Shown in pieces: positions 47,253 through 60,868 of a stretch of 64,000 nt of DNA (the stretch's first letter is position 1; every line of letters begins with the position of its first letter). Origin of the DNA: Cichorium intybus (Eukaryota > Streptophyta > Magnoliopsida > Asterales > Asteraceae); the NCBI GenBank assembly GCA_023525715.1, contig CM042010.1, forward strand, positions 159,045,407-159,109,406, given 5' to 3'. The translations under genes were made by a program, and so were the position numbers. The notes beneath the pieces were generated by a model, which saw only the letters and a program-made list of their open reading frames with translations, did not search any database and was not told the DNA's origin.

Positions 47253-48001
47253 TAGGATTAAGGACTTCAACAAGCATACATTTTCACATGATTTTTGACC
47301 ATGATTAGTGAAAAACGACAATAAGAGAACAACCAAACAAGAGCACAAGGTTTAAGTGGTTCACTTGATATGATCTAATCAAGCGACGTCCACCACCGAA
47401 ATAAAGAGATTTTCTTATAAATAATTAATGCGACACAAAGTATTTGCTACACTCCATAATACGTTTGACTCACTAACACTTTTTAATTGCATGTATTGTT
47501 TACATTTGCGAGAGGTATTTATAGTGGACAATGAGATCTAATGGAATGATGACAAATCTTTCATAGTCATGATTTTTGCATCCACCAACTCCGATGGGAA
47601 AGCTCATGGGTCATGCAGGACAGAACACCTTTATATTCTTAAACCCATGACCTGTCCCATCAGAGTTGATAGATGGAGAAAGCATGACTGTAAAAAGATT
47701 TGTCATCATTTGATTAGATCTTATTGTCCACTATAAATACCTCTCCCAAATGTAACCAAGACGTGTCATTAAAAAGTGTGAGTAAGCTAAACATATTATG
47801 TAGAGCAGTCTATATCTTGTATAACATTCATTATAAATAGGAAAATCTCTTTAGTTCTCCGGTGGACATAACTTTATCAAATCAAATCGAGTGAACCACT
47901 TAAATCTTTGTGTTCATGTTTGGTTGTTTACTTTTGTCGTTGTTCGTTGGTCGTTATCAATCGTGTAAGAAAGTACGTTTGTTGAAGTCTTTGATCCTAA
48001 C
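47253..48001. repeat. Inverted pair of Copia LTR sequences (750 bp palindrome)
   Basis: The left arm (47253 to about 47615) is the reverse complement of the right arm (about 47640-48001), with many scattered differences. The outer ends read TTAGGATTAAGGACTTCAAC and, on the right, GTTGAAGTCTTTGATCCTAA. The centre holds CATGGGTCATGCAGG and CCATGACCTGTCCC. The right arm directly precedes a primer-binding-like site and a Copia gag start, so the repeated unit is an LTR. Confidence 0.7.
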
Positions 48002-48390
48002 AAGCTGATATGAGAGTTACAGCTGAAGAAGGAAATATTAAGATCGATATATTTGAAGGACACGATTTTGGCTTTTAGAGGCAAATAGAAGATTATCTAT
48101 ATCAAAAGAAGCTATACCTACCCCTGTCAGAGTAAAACCTGACGCTATGGAGCAGGAGGAATGACATCTGTTAGACTGGCAGGCCCTTGGAGTCGTGCAG
48201 TAGTCATTGGCGAAGAATGTTGCTTACAACATCGCCAATGAAAGGACAACGTTCGACATAATCAAGGCGCTATATAGCATATACGAGAAACCTTAAACAA
48301 CGAACAAGGTGTTCCTGATCAGCCGATAGTCAATATGAAGATGAAGAAAGGCGGTTCAGTGACAGACCACGTAAACGAATTGTAATATCC
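48002..48390 (+). pseudogene. Copia gag remnant
   Basis: Reads IKIDIFEGHDFGF, stop, RQIEDYLYQKKLYLPLSE, then a frame-shifted region in which MKMKKGGSVTDHVNEL is visible. This is the start of a Ty1/Copia gag (family text: FDG.NF..W...MEDYLYQKKL). Several stops and shifts. Confidence 0.7.
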
Positions 48391-48453
48391 TACTTTTTTT
48401 ATAATTCGGAATACTGAACATTTATTCTATCAAAGAGTATAAAAGCTTTTAGA

Positions 48454-48918
48454 CAATGTTTTAAAACCCGGGTTGACCCGGCCAGTCGAAATGATTAGAT
48501 CGTGACCCGGTGAAGAGAACGAGTTAATTATGACCGAGTTTTTACCAATTTCTATCTTGGATTGAACCGGTAAGGTTTCTCAAAAATACGGTTGGACCGG
48601 TGACGCGAAACCGGGTTAACCCAACAGTTGAAACAAAAATTAGAATTTGGGCTTCAAAAACTGGGATAAAGAGTTCAACGCTCAAACTTCTAAAATTAAT
48701 CCACCATTGGTTCATTAAATTAGATAAATTTTCACTATAAAAACCTAACAAAATATCCCTTTTGGTATAAAAAAGGTGGAATTAAATTTTTTATATCTTT
48801 TAAATATATAATTATATTGGAAAATATAAAATATATGAAGCTTTTGAAAACCGGGTTGACTCGACGGTTAAACCGGTTGACCCGCAAACCTGGTCACCAT
48901 ACGGGTTTTAAAACATTA
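48454..48918. mobile_element. hAT-type MITE
   Basis: 465 bp with inverted ends CAATGTTTTAAAACCCG (left) and TAATGTTTTAAAACCCG (right, reverse-complemented), flanked by an exact 8 bp duplication CTTTTAGA (48446-48453 and 48919-48926), as hAT elements make. Subterminal GGTTGACC and ACCGGTT motifs recur on both sides. No coding capacity. Confidence 0.85.
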
Positions 48919-48926
48919 CTTTTAGA

Positions 48927-49941
48927 GATGTTGATGGAGAATGAAGTTTAAAAGTTCAAAACAAATTAAATAGAAAATAATACATAATTTGTATTATTAT
49001 AAGTTTTTATTGAAAATAAAATTTAATTATTGGACAAATTATTAAAAATGAAGAGGAAATAGATGATACGAGTATGTTCCTAGAATTTTCGAAATTAATA
49101 GAAAAAGGGAAAAAAATAAAAGAGAAAATTGTGGTTATTGTGAAAGAAAGGAAAAAGGGTATAAACGGTAATTCCCATATATTGACTTAGTCAAAATTAA
49201 ACATTATGTTGGTTCCTTGAAATTGATGAGCTCATCAAACTGAAAACAGGATATACAGAAATCGGTTTGTGCTTATGTGTATATTACTCGATGGTGAAGG
49301 GTAACTGGGTAAGCGGAAAGCACATACACAATCGACGATATGTTTGTATGTGTGCTTGTGTGGCATCAGACAAAGACGGAGAGACAGAGTGATCGGGAGA
49401 TTTAACAAATTAGTGTGATTGTGTGTGTGTGTGTGTTCGCAAATCAGAAATAAGATAAGAAGAATGAAGGAATGAAAATAATGTTCCTATGTGTTGCGCA
49501 ATCTAAACCGAGAGAGGTAGCGAGAAAGAGAGGCAGGAAGATGGAAGAAGGAAGGGCCTGCCATGGCGACACCGGTGACCCTATCGGAAGCAGTGATGAC
49601 CAGAATTATTTTGATAACTTTATTCGTTGTTTAATGTGATAGATTTGAGGTACTTTTTTGAAACTTTAGTCAGTTGGTTATAAAACAAGATTGCTTAGGT
49701 CGTCCACATCCATGAAATCTCACTCATCTTTCAATTGTGTCACGTCAGTTTTGCAATTACATCCCGCAACACTGCAATAACAACACTTTTTCAAAAGTGG
49801 TCTCTCTTGCACATCAATAATTACTTTATGTATTTTAACATATATCTTAAATATTAAAAATATAGTTACTCAATAATAAACTAACATAAATATAATTGTT
49901 TATAACTAAAATATTTTTAAATATAAAATAACAAAATAATA
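48927..49941. other. Intergenic DNA without a recognised gene
   Basis: AT-rich with a short TG microsatellite (about 49413-49434) and a GC-richer patch (49490-49600, with GGAAGGGCCTGCCATGGCGAC) that might be a gene fragment. No domain recognised. Confidence 0.4.
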
Positions 49942-49950
49942 TAAATATTA

Positions 49951-50830
49951 GGGTTATTGTCATAATGGCCCAATAAACTATTATGAAATATTTTAAATGA
50001 TCACTCTTCTTATTTTTGCGCTTTTTAGGTCCTTAAACAGGTAAAAACTATGTCAAAAATGCCATTTTAACGAAGATGACCGGGTCATCAGGTTAACACG
50101 CCTACGTGGCATGTTATGTGTCATCTTAGTCAGCAAAACATGTCCACGTGGCACTGATATGGCATCCACGTGGATTATTATTATTTTTTAAATTAGCTAT
50201 ATATTTTTATTAATTTAAAAACCATTATTATTATTGTTTCTCTGCATTAATTACCAATTTCCCCCATTATCTCCACCTTCTCCAATGGCGCCCTCTTCTC
50301 TTCTCCGATCTTCCCCTTTCTTCTCACCCCTCAACAACCAAACCCTAGAACCATCAACAATAGCCCCAGTCAAATTTCATCCCTTTCCCCTTTTTCCGAT
50401 CCTGCATCCATGGCGACAGTGACTCGAGCCATCGGTTTCACCAGGTTAAACGTCGGCGAGTTGGGGTTCGTCATCATGGGTTCATAGTTCTTGAACCGCA
50501 AACAGGAGAAATTTGCTATTGATTTATGAGAAGAAAAGGAGAAATCGTTTAGTTATTTGAGCTGATTACTGTTGCTGATGAAAGAATGAGGGTGTTAGAT
50601 GGGAATATAGAGGCCATGGACTCGAAGAACTTTTGTTGACAAGAAAACACACGTGGCATTATTATTTTATTCTATTTAATTATAGTAACCGGATAACTGC
50701 TTAAAAACACGATGACTGGTATAAAACACAAGTCATTTTCGACTTTAATGACTTATGAGGCCCAAAAATTTCTTAAGGGCCCTTTTAAAATTTTTGATGA
50801 AAGTTTATAGGGTCAATATGACAATAACCC
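49951..50830. mobile_element. MULE-type non-autonomous element with possible captured exon
   Basis: 880 bp with ends GGGTTATTGTCATAATGGCC and, reverse-complemented, GGGTTATTGTCATATTGACC, flanked by an exact 9 bp duplication TAAATATTA (49942-49950 and 50831-50839), the Mutator signature. The centre (50285-50500) is GC-richer and encodes a serine/proline-rich stretch (MAPSSLLRSSPFFSPLN) resembling an organelle-targeting leader, in a frame that stops. This is the arrangement of a Pack-MULE; the donor gene is not identified. Confidence 0.75.
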
Positions 50831-51022
50831 TAAATATTAAACTTAGTTACTTTATTGAATTCTTTATGTTTATTGAATTCTTTATGTTTGTACCGTACAG
50901 ATTACAAATTTTTTCAATTTATTTGGTTTTACGTCACAATATTGTTTTATTTCACATCTTAACCATACTAAGCCAATTAACCCGACCCGATTAAACTTAG
51001 GGTCAAAATATATTTTTTAAAA

Positions 51023-52179
51023 GGGAGAATTTCGTTTATATCCTTAAAATCTCTTCTAATTACGTCTATATCATTGTGAAAGTACAAATTACATATATAT
51101 CCTTAAAAACTCTATATACTCTCATATTTATCCAAAATATTAATTTAATGATTAATAATCTTTTTAAAAACTTAAAATAACTAATTTTAAATTAATGTAT
51201 ACTAAACTAACCCAATATCACGGCAACAAAATCAAATCCTCCGGCTTTACAAAATCAAATCCTCAATTCAATAAGGATTGATCACGGCAACAATCGAGCC
51301 TTCCTTCATGGTTCAACTGATCGTGAACACGACTCCTTCAAGATTTCAATCGATCATCATCCATCCTTCCTTCACGATTCAAACTTATGTGATTGAAGTC
51401 AGAGACCTGCTACAAATCGGCAATAATTATTCACGGTTTTCAATTCCTCCATTACCGCTTCCAATTGTTCACCGGATAATTCGATTTTGGATTCGGTTTC
51501 GAGATTTCCAATTTGAAGTCAGAGACCTGCTACAAATCGGCAATAATTATTCACACCTTATACCCCTTGCTTTCGAGGATGTTTGAATTTTAAAAGAAAA
51601 ACGAAATCGTAAAAGAAAAGAACATTTAAGCAACTTTACTTGAATATTCGGAAAGCATGAAATTCGATAATTTAGTTCAGTTCTTATCGACAGTGGGAGT
51701 GATAGAGATATGGTTACAGAAACAGAATCTAATCGAATTACAGTTAGCACGATCACGACTGAAATAATCGAAGCGCGTATTAAGTGATTAATTGGATTGA
51801 TGGAGAGAAAAACAAGAATTGCGTACTTGAAAGAGGGAATGGAATTGGCGAAGAGGCTGATACAAGAGAGCTCATTGGGAGTTGGTTTGGACAAAAACGA
51901 ATTTACAATGATTGATTTTAAGTCGGATTTGGGAATTGGGACTCTTCAGTCGATCGAAGTTACAGAATTGAAGATCGAAGTTACATAAGGAATCTTCAAT
52001 TCGATGGAGTAGCTAGATGGTTGGAAGCATAAAGACTGTGGCTAACCTCGTAATATTTTATTTTAATTAGTTTTTTGATGATAAAAAATCAATCTAAAAT
52101 CAGTTTTTTAATTTTTTAAATATTTAATTAATATTAAAATTTAATTTTGGGTATATAAGTGAGTTTGAAGAGTTTATAA

Positions 52180-52232
<53 letters not shown>

Positions 52233-52296
52233 GAAGGTTTATAAGGATATATACGTTATTACTAAACTTTGTAAGGATATAAATAAAATTCACCCC
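51023..52296. mobile_element. Second MULE-like non-autonomous element
   Basis: 1274 bp; ends GGGAGAATTTCGTTTATATC and, reverse-complemented, GGGGTGAATTTTATTTATAT, flanked by TTTTAAAA on both sides (51015-51022, 52297-52304; low-complexity, so weak evidence). The interior has a 40 bp direct repeat (about 51396-51435 and 51515-51554, core GTCAGAGACCTGCTACAAAT), short open frames of no known family, and an AT microsatellite. Confidence 0.6.
52184..52228. repeat. AT microsatellite
   Basis: Pure TA dinucleotide run of about 45 bp inside the MULE-like element. Confidence 0.95.
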
Positions 52297-52304
52297 TTTT
52301 AAAA

Positions 52305-53172
52305 ACCCGATCCGATTAACAGCCTTAGATATGAGTTGACACACACAAACACACTCTCTCTTTCATTGAGTTGACACACACATCCCATCTCTATCCTCTC
52401 TCTTATTTTTGAATAAAGTGATAGAAAAATACGATATTACCTATAAATGATTCAATTGTAATAACCAGTAAGCGATAGTTCATGAATGTTTATTGCGGTA
52501 CATTCCTAATAAAAATATTCAAATATTGTATTTGAAAAGAACAAAATTACATTCACCTTTTAGGGTATAAAATGTTTATATAGGTTTTACAACCAAATGT
52601 TGAGTCCAACTATTTAAACAAAATATTTTTTTGTTTAAACATCTATTTTAAAAAAAAACATGTGGCGGATTAAAAATGCATCAAAGTAGGTGCATTGTAG
52701 AAGTTAGAGTTTGACTTTTGAATGGACAGAGTCAAAGCTACTCAAAGGCCACTGCCAAACCACCTTTGAGTGAGATTGCGATTCGCCAACTTGAGACACC
52801 TGTACCACATGCATAATTATTTGTACAATTTTCACTCCTCCGTTGTTTGAAACACAACGGTACAAAATGATTGGGTTGGATAATGGTTAAAATGGTTTGA
52901 ACTTTGAAGTCAAAACGGAAAGTGCAGGTCAAAAATCAAAATGGTTCGGTCCGGTTGAATTGATTCACTATCGTTTTCTTTCGTACACCTTTTTTTTAGG
53001 TTTTACCAATAGTCGATTAATTAAGTATAATGGCAAGGCTTAATGGCTTATCTATCAAAGTAATAGATTTTTTTTAATAAAACGATTTATGACGTAACCA
53101 TTTGAGTAAAAAATTTTAAACGCCTTTCCATTCATTTTTTTAATTTTACTGAACATCAATCAAATACAGCCA
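52305..53172. other. Intergenic DNA without a recognised gene
   Basis: AT-rich; only short chance frames. No repeat ends or exons recognised. Confidence 0.5.
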
Positions 53173-53181
53173 TTAGGAGAA

Positions 53182-53495
53182 GGGTTTATGTCATAAAAGC
53201 CCTTAAGTTTGTAAGAAATGTTCGGGTTTACCCTTTTATGTATTTTTTTTTCATAAAAGCCCTTATATTTATGTATGTTTCATTAAAACCCTTAAGTTTG
53301 GCAGGAATGTTCGGTTTTACCCTTGTGTCCTGTTATAAAACCTATCAAACTTAAGGGTAAAACCGAACATTCCGGCCAAACTTAAGGGTTTTAATGAAAC
53401 TTACATAAATTCAAGGGCTTTTATGAACAAAAAATACATAAAAAGGTAAACCCGAACATTTCTTACAAACTTAAGGGCTTTTATGACAATAACCC
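53182..53495. mobile_element. MULE-type foldback MITE
   Basis: 314 bp and almost entirely palindromic: the left half holds CATAAAAGCCCTTAAGTTTG and TGTTCGGGTTTACCC, and the right half their reverse complement. An exact 9 bp duplication TTAGGAGAA (53173-53181, 53496-53504) flanks it. Its ends (GGGTT.TTGTCATA, AAAGCCC) resemble those of the element at 49951-50830. Confidence 0.9.
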
Positions 53496-53496
53496 T

Positions 53497-54196
53497 TAGG
53501 AGAATCTCTAATGTTTAATTTTTTTAAAGCGTTTTCCTTTTGACATTAAAACTTTATGATAAAAAAACTTTGTTATAAATTCACTCTAAAGGTTAACATC
53601 TTAAAAAGGTTTTTCATAAAAATTAACTAATTATATTTATCTTTTTCATATATTATGTAAACTATCTCATATATTTTTTGTTTAATTTTTAAGTGTAAGT
53701 CATATTTTTTGAAAAATAACGTTAATTGATATTAATAGTTTTAATAAATAAAAAACGATTAAATATTATGTTATAATAATGTTTTTAATCTTTGGTATAT
53801 GTATCAATTTGAAATTTTTGACTGTTACGTTTTTACGATATAAATTTAGGAGAATCTCTAATGTTTAATTTTTTTAAAGCGTTTTCCTTTTGACATTAAA
53901 ACTTTATGATCAAAAAACTTTGTTATAAATTCACTCTAAAGGTTAACATCTTAAAAAGGTTTTTCATAAAAATTAACTAATTATATTTATCTTTTTCATA
54001 TATTATGTAAACTATCTCATATATTTTTTGTTTAATTTTTAAGTGTAAGTCATATTTTTTGAAAAATAACGTTAATTGATATTAATAGTTTTAATAAATA
54101 AAAAACGATTAAATATTATGTTATAATAATGTTTTTAATCTTTGGTATATGTATCAATTTGAAATTTTTGACTGTTACGTTTTTACGATATAAATT
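53497..54196. repeat. Tandem duplication of a 350 bp unit
   Basis: Copy one 53497-53846, copy two 53847-54196. They start TAGGAGAATCTCTAATG and end TTTTTACGATATAAATT. I see one difference (GATAAAAAAAC against GATCAAAAAAC). The unit is AT-rich and non-coding. The left copy begins inside the target duplication of the adjacent MITE. Confidence 0.92.
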
Positions 54197-55115
<919 letters not shown>

Positions 55116-55285
55116 GAGAAATTGTATTGGTTCCTAATTTTTGTTCCTAACTTTATTCCTAACCATCTGAAATGATGACAAGTGGATTAAAATATTATTA
55201 ATTTTATTAAACTTAACACTTGTCATCTTTTCAGATGGTTAGGAATAAAGTTAGGAACAAAAATTAGGAACTAATATAATTTCTC
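55116..55285. mobile_element. MULE-type foldback MITE
   Basis: 170 bp. The left arm (TTCCTAATTTTTGTTCC, then TAACTTTATTCCTAACC) and the right arm are near-perfect reverse complements. An exact 9 bp duplication TATATGATT (55107-55115, 55286-55294) flanks it. Confidence 0.9.
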
Positions 55286-55294
55286 TATATGATT

Positions 55295-56189
55295 AACTAT
55301 GAATTAAGACTAATGTGAATGTTGGTAATATCCATAAGGATGAATATGTATATAGTAGAAATCTAAATTCATGTGTATTAACTGAAGGTGAATATTGGAT
55401 TTTACCAAGCTCAGGATGTCACTTCATTGATCTTTTTTATTAGACGAGTCTTGCAATTAAGTTTATACATCATTCGACATGAGATATATGTTGGCTTCTG
55501 AGTAAGTGTAGCATTATGTCTTGAAGTAGCTAAATCTTGCTTTAGACAATGTGGTTATAACGGATACTCTCAAATATGATGTCAAGCTTAATTATAAAGG
55601 CATATACTCAACATGCGATTTGCTCTTCTAATTGTTTGGAGTGTGATATTGATCAGACCCCTTGATGTATTGAATAAATATGAGTGCGTGGCCACACTAA
55701 TATTATATTGACATAATAGTTAATTAAGTCTAATGATATTATTCGTATTCGTGATTAGGAAACCTATATTGAACTTATATGGGAATAATTTTATTTATGT
55801 CTCATGTTTAATGATATTAGAAAAAAAGAAATACTTTTAATATGTAATTTTTATGCTTTGCTGAGTTTACTTAAAATTAAGGATGTCAAATCGGGCAATC
55901 ATGTCGTATCACATAAATATTTATTATTTAATTTGGATTTTTTTATTTTCTATGTATGATCTCACAGTCCGACACCTAATCACCAATATAGTAATTTGTT
56001 TGTTTCTTACACATTATATCCAATTGACTCCTACTATTGCAAGAGATAAACTAACTAGTTGTATGTACAACTCTAAGCGTCTAGCAACACATCACTGCCC
56101 TTAATCATGTGCCTTTTTATCGACATCTATCAGACCATAAAACTGATTCTATTAAAGGAATTTCTCCTGACGATGGTCCAATGGCCATT
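55295..56189. other. Intergenic DNA, possibly old LINE 5' sequence
   Basis: AT-rich; no domain recognised. Lies upstream of the LINE remnant and may include its decayed endonuclease part. Confidence 0.3.
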
Positions 56190-56954
56190 CCGGTTTTTCC
56201 ATTCTTGATTTGGTGGAATCGTGAAAAACTCTTGGTGTAATTAAGAGGTGATGGTGGAAAATGCATTAGTTATGCTAAAGAAGAAATTCGAATTACTTAA
56301 AAGCAACATTCCATCTTGGAAAGGGGTTCTTATAAGTGTACACAATGATATTAAGGATTCACTAAAGGCTAACATTAAAGATTATGATCATCGCATGGAG
56401 ATGGGTACAACTACTTTCAAAGTAGGACATCGTCTTTATTGTATTAAGGATTTGGAGGATCTGGAAAGGAACAAACATACAAGATCTATCTCAAAAGGCT
56501 AATATTCGCTGGGGTACCAAGGATGATGAAAATTAATAATTCTTTCATGAGGTTTTGGATGGAAAAAGACTGTAGGTGGCAATTCGAAGTGTTATGGTGG
56601 ATGGTGAGTGGATTGTTGAACTTGTACGGGTAAAAGATAATGTCAAAATATTCTGATTTAAAATTTATCCCATTTAAAAGGTAAGGGCGAGCCTTGATAT
56701 GTAATTTTTGGAATCTTATTTCATGATCAAGCATTTTCTCTTGAAGTTCCTTTTTCTTGAGTGGAATTAAGCAAGCGGTTTGGGATTATAGTAACGATAA
56801 AGCTATAGGATCGAATGGATTCACGTTCGAATTCATCAATCGATCTTGGTAGATGATTAATGAGGATGTTGTGTTAGCGGTTTTGCAATTCCAAATGGCT
56901 AGAAACATCCCAAAAGGAAGTAACCCACCATTTATTACGCTTTTGCCAAATGTT

Positions 56955-57824
56955 TGTTAGATTAGGTGTCTAAGCCCATAACTATAATTGGTATATATTA
57001 GAACTGATAGTAGCACAATCCTTTTGGGTTGCCCTCAGTTGTCCAAATGGTATTAAGGTTAATAGAGAGAGAGAGAGAGAGAGAGAGAAATAAATAGTTG
57101 ATTAATTTGTTGTGTGATAATAAATTAATTAGAAACTAGTTTGGAATTAATTAGAATTAATTGGAATTAGTTTGAATTAATTTGGGATTAATTAAAAGTG
57201 CAGTGGCTGAATTGTAATTGTTTAATAGTTGAGCAATGGATAATTGTAGGGATATAATGTTGGACGATTTTAAGGATTTATCATTGTCCAAATCGCCAAC
57301 TTATATATAGCAGTAAAAGGGATTGGATTTAAAGATAAAAGGTTTATCCGATTTAAATTCAAATAAGGCTTATCTTTAAGGTTTATCATTAATCACCCTT
57401 GAGGCTATAAAAACCCTCCCTAACACTTTAAAACCTGCGCCAACTCTGTGAGACATTCTTCTGGAGTTTTTTCCTTCTCTCTCAAGCAGAATCTATAATC
57501 ATTCTCTAAGGTTTTATAGCGAGCTTTTCTTAATAAGATAATTAACCTAATTATTTGGACTTTTGGGTGTGAACCATTAGAGGCACGACACTTGTGGTGC
57601 TTGCTTCCTAGAGATCTACAGGACAAGGAATAATTGTTATTTGCTATAATAACAATAAGGTATGTAATCCTAAACCCTTTTGATATTTTTGATTTTTATA
57701 ACTAGGGTTTCTAGGGTTTCATTTGATGTTCTTATTTATAGGTTCAATAGTGAAAACATAGATCATTTTAAGGTTGCATGTGAACTTAACAGTTTGAGTT
57801 TATTTGTTTACCTAAATCCTATCA
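56955..57824 (+). mobile_element. Probable solo LTR inside the LINE
   Basis: About 870 bp of unrelated sequence interrupt the RT frame. It begins near TGTTAGATTAGGTGTC, carries LTR-like text (a TATAAAAACCC promoter-like motif at about 57406, a GCACGACACTTGTGG segment) and ends near CCTAAATCCTATCA. TG...CA ends fit an LTR, but I could not find an exact target duplication. Confidence 0.45.
57064..57088. repeat. GA microsatellite
   Basis: Run of GA dinucleotides of about 25 bp. Confidence 0.95.
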
Positions 57825-58098
57825 AAGTTTACGACCCAAAGAACACTACAAATTAGACCAGTAAGTCTTATAGGTTGTCAATACAAAATATATGGCAAGC
57901 TACTGACTAACTGGTTACATTAAGTCATTAATGGGATGGTGAATCCGGAATAATCAACGTTCATAAAGGGTTTTCAAATTAGATGACCAGTTAATATCGA
58001 ATGAAATAGTAAATTGACACAAGAAACAACCAAAACAACTCTTAATTTTCAATTTGGATTTCGAGAAAGCGTATGATGGAGTTTGTTAGGAGTACTTG

Positions 58099-60868
58099 TG
58101 TGACACCCCATTTCTACTGTTTGCAAATACAATGGTTTTTCGTATAAATACAGGAATACAAAAATACGGTTTATCAAAAACCGATAATTTAAATGCTTAA
58201 AACAGTGGGTGTACAAATCTATATCAAAACTAACCATAGTAAGCAAGAAAGGATTAAACCTTGAGTCCAAAATAGGAGCTAACTCGAGCTCCACTCCAGC
58301 TAAACTTCATCCAATTATAGCATATCGTTTTAACCTGGAATACATGGCAAAACATATAATACGTAAGACAATAATGTCTCGTGAGTTACATGAGTTTTAG
58401 ACTCAAATATTAACTTCTTTTTCCAACTTTTATTTAAAACTTATCACAAAAAGCATCTTTCAAAACTTTATAGTAATAATATACTATACTCTTTACTTTT
58501 CAAAATCATTTCATAATATACTTTGCAAAGATAACATCTTTCAAAACTTTATAGTTTAACATACTATAACCCTTTATTTTTCAAAATCACTTCATAATAT
58601 ACTTTACAAAAATAGTTTCTTTGTTACTTTCTTTGACTGGTTTTATAAGCTTGCTGGATTTTTATACTTAGGGCTTTAATCACCATAAGTGATACCCCAA
58701 GTCTCTATGGCTAGAAAGAACGGATCAATCCTCAGCATAGAAGTGCTGAGGCAATCTACTTCGCGATGGGGCTTTTTCCCTAGTAGACCCCTTACCTAAC
58801 CCGGGTAGGTTGGAACATAGTTCCCTTACTAACACTGCTTGCTACAATTACCAGTCATACAAAATACTTTCTGCTTACTTTAACATTACTTACTTACATA
58901 GTGGCTAACTGCCAAACTTTACCATTTCTTGTCTTTATAGCTAAATGCCAAATTCATAACTTTCGTTTCACAAAAACCATATGTTTAAATCATGTCTTTA
59001 TAACATACTAAGCTTTATGCCAAAACATACTCTCCAACATCTTATGGCTATATGCCATTTATACTCGAAAACATATACGGTTTGTAACCAAAACATACTT
59101 CTTAAACATCTTGTGGCTATATGCCATTCATACTTGAAAACATATATAACTTGTATTCAAAATATACTTTCACATAATTGGTTCATAGACCAACATACTT
59201 TCACTTAATTTAATGTGTAGTTCAAAACATAACTTCAAATATAGCATCATACTTTTTCATCAAATTAGAAATAATACTCTTGCAAATAATTTCACATAAA
59301 GAGATTTTATAAGAAATCTTATAAATACTTACTTGCCATGTACCCCAGAATGGGTAAAAATACTGCATGTACTCACCTTATAGTTCTTGAAAGTTGACTA
59401 AGTATTTCTTGGTTCTTTACCCTTCCATTGTTGTTCAATCACTTGACTTGCACCTATATTTATTATATAATACATTAACATTTATTTCTATTGACTCTAT
59501 AACTCATTAGAGTCCTTATTATACCAGTATAGGTCATAACAAGTCTATAACTTTTAAATGACCAACTTAAATAAATCGTATATTATACGTATTTTACTAC
59601 AGTACCCTTGGGAGGTCGTATTCCCGGTTTAACAATTTTCCATGTGTTTTCACACCATTTTAGACTTGTGGTATAAATATTAGACCAATCGGACAAGTCT
59701 AGCACCAAGTTCCAAACTCAAAAATGACATTTTCTTAACAGAAAGTATGCACGACTCGTGCATAATTTGGTCTGTAAGGAGCACGACTCGTGCATGCACT
59801 AAATAGCAACTTATTTTGGAGTGCAGGAGGAGCACGACTCGTGCTAAATGAGCACGACCCGTGCTCTTTCTGGGCAGCTCCATTTCACTTCGGTTTTACA
59901 CTGTAGCAGTCCGATTTCTGCACTATAACTTCCTGTTGTGGCTTGTTAAGAACCTGATACTTGACTTAATACTTATGGAATCATTCCATGACTAAAACCT
60001 TCAGTTTATAACAAGTTTTAATCCATTAAATCATTCCAAATCCTAGAATGTAGAAATTAGGGTTCTTGAACCAAAAAACCCCAAAATCCACAAAACCGAC
60101 AAAATCGTTTGTTTTAATCACTTGTTCTTTTCATATTAACATGATAAGACACAGGAAATCATTAAAACATATTGGGATCATAACTGGAACTCAATTCCAG
60201 TTCATCCCGTGAAGAACATGTTCAAGAGTTTGGCTAGAAGGTCAACTACTAACCCTTTATCTTGATAATCTTCAACTTCCAAGCTCAAGTTCCAAATTTT
60301 CCTGCTTCAATTCTTCCAAGAGTTCCAGAATTCGTGATTTCAAGAGCTCTCCCGTAGCTTCTCAAGGTTCTGTAATCATATGGGAGATATTTCTCCCTTT
60401 TATACTTCCCAATTTACAGATCTAGTCCCTCTAGTTCACTTTCTTGGACTTTTGCCACAAAAATCAATTTTTATCACATAAGACTTAGTTTCTTACATTT
60501 TTAGTCCTAGACTAGAATTGTAACTTCTTAATAATTTCCGTGCATGACCAAATGACCAAATTACCCTCTTCATAGTAAAATGACCAAATTACCCTTTCTT
60601 TATTACAACTTTTGTAAAATCGTCCCAAAACTCCAAATTCCTCTTTTTAAGTTTATTTCATTACATAATAGCTCCAAAAATCATATTTTCTTTACTTAAG
60701 AGTCATTTGGATGTCAAATGACCATTTTGCCCATTTTTCAACATTTTTCTCCAAACTCTTGGAATTTTACTACATTTCCCAGTAAATTATTTTAAAACTT
60801 TCAAAATATTTTGGTCTTTTCCTTAAGTATTTTCTCGAATATAAATTCAATATTTTTGGGTCGTTACA
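58099..60868 (-). mobile_element. Solo LTR of a Gypsy element related to the 20-30 kb pair
   Basis: 2770 bp starting TGTGACACCCC and ending GGGTCGTTACA, flanked by an exact 5 bp duplication ACTTG (58094-58098, 60869-60873). No internal region lies on either side, so recombination between two LTRs removed it. It shares landmarks with the inner Gypsy LTR in the same order: ACGTAAGACA...CTCGTGAGT, a TACTTCGCGA segment, a CTACAGTACCC...GGTCGTA segment, and palindromes of the CACGACYCGTG type (four here). Orientation is inferred from that similarity. Confidence 0.85.
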
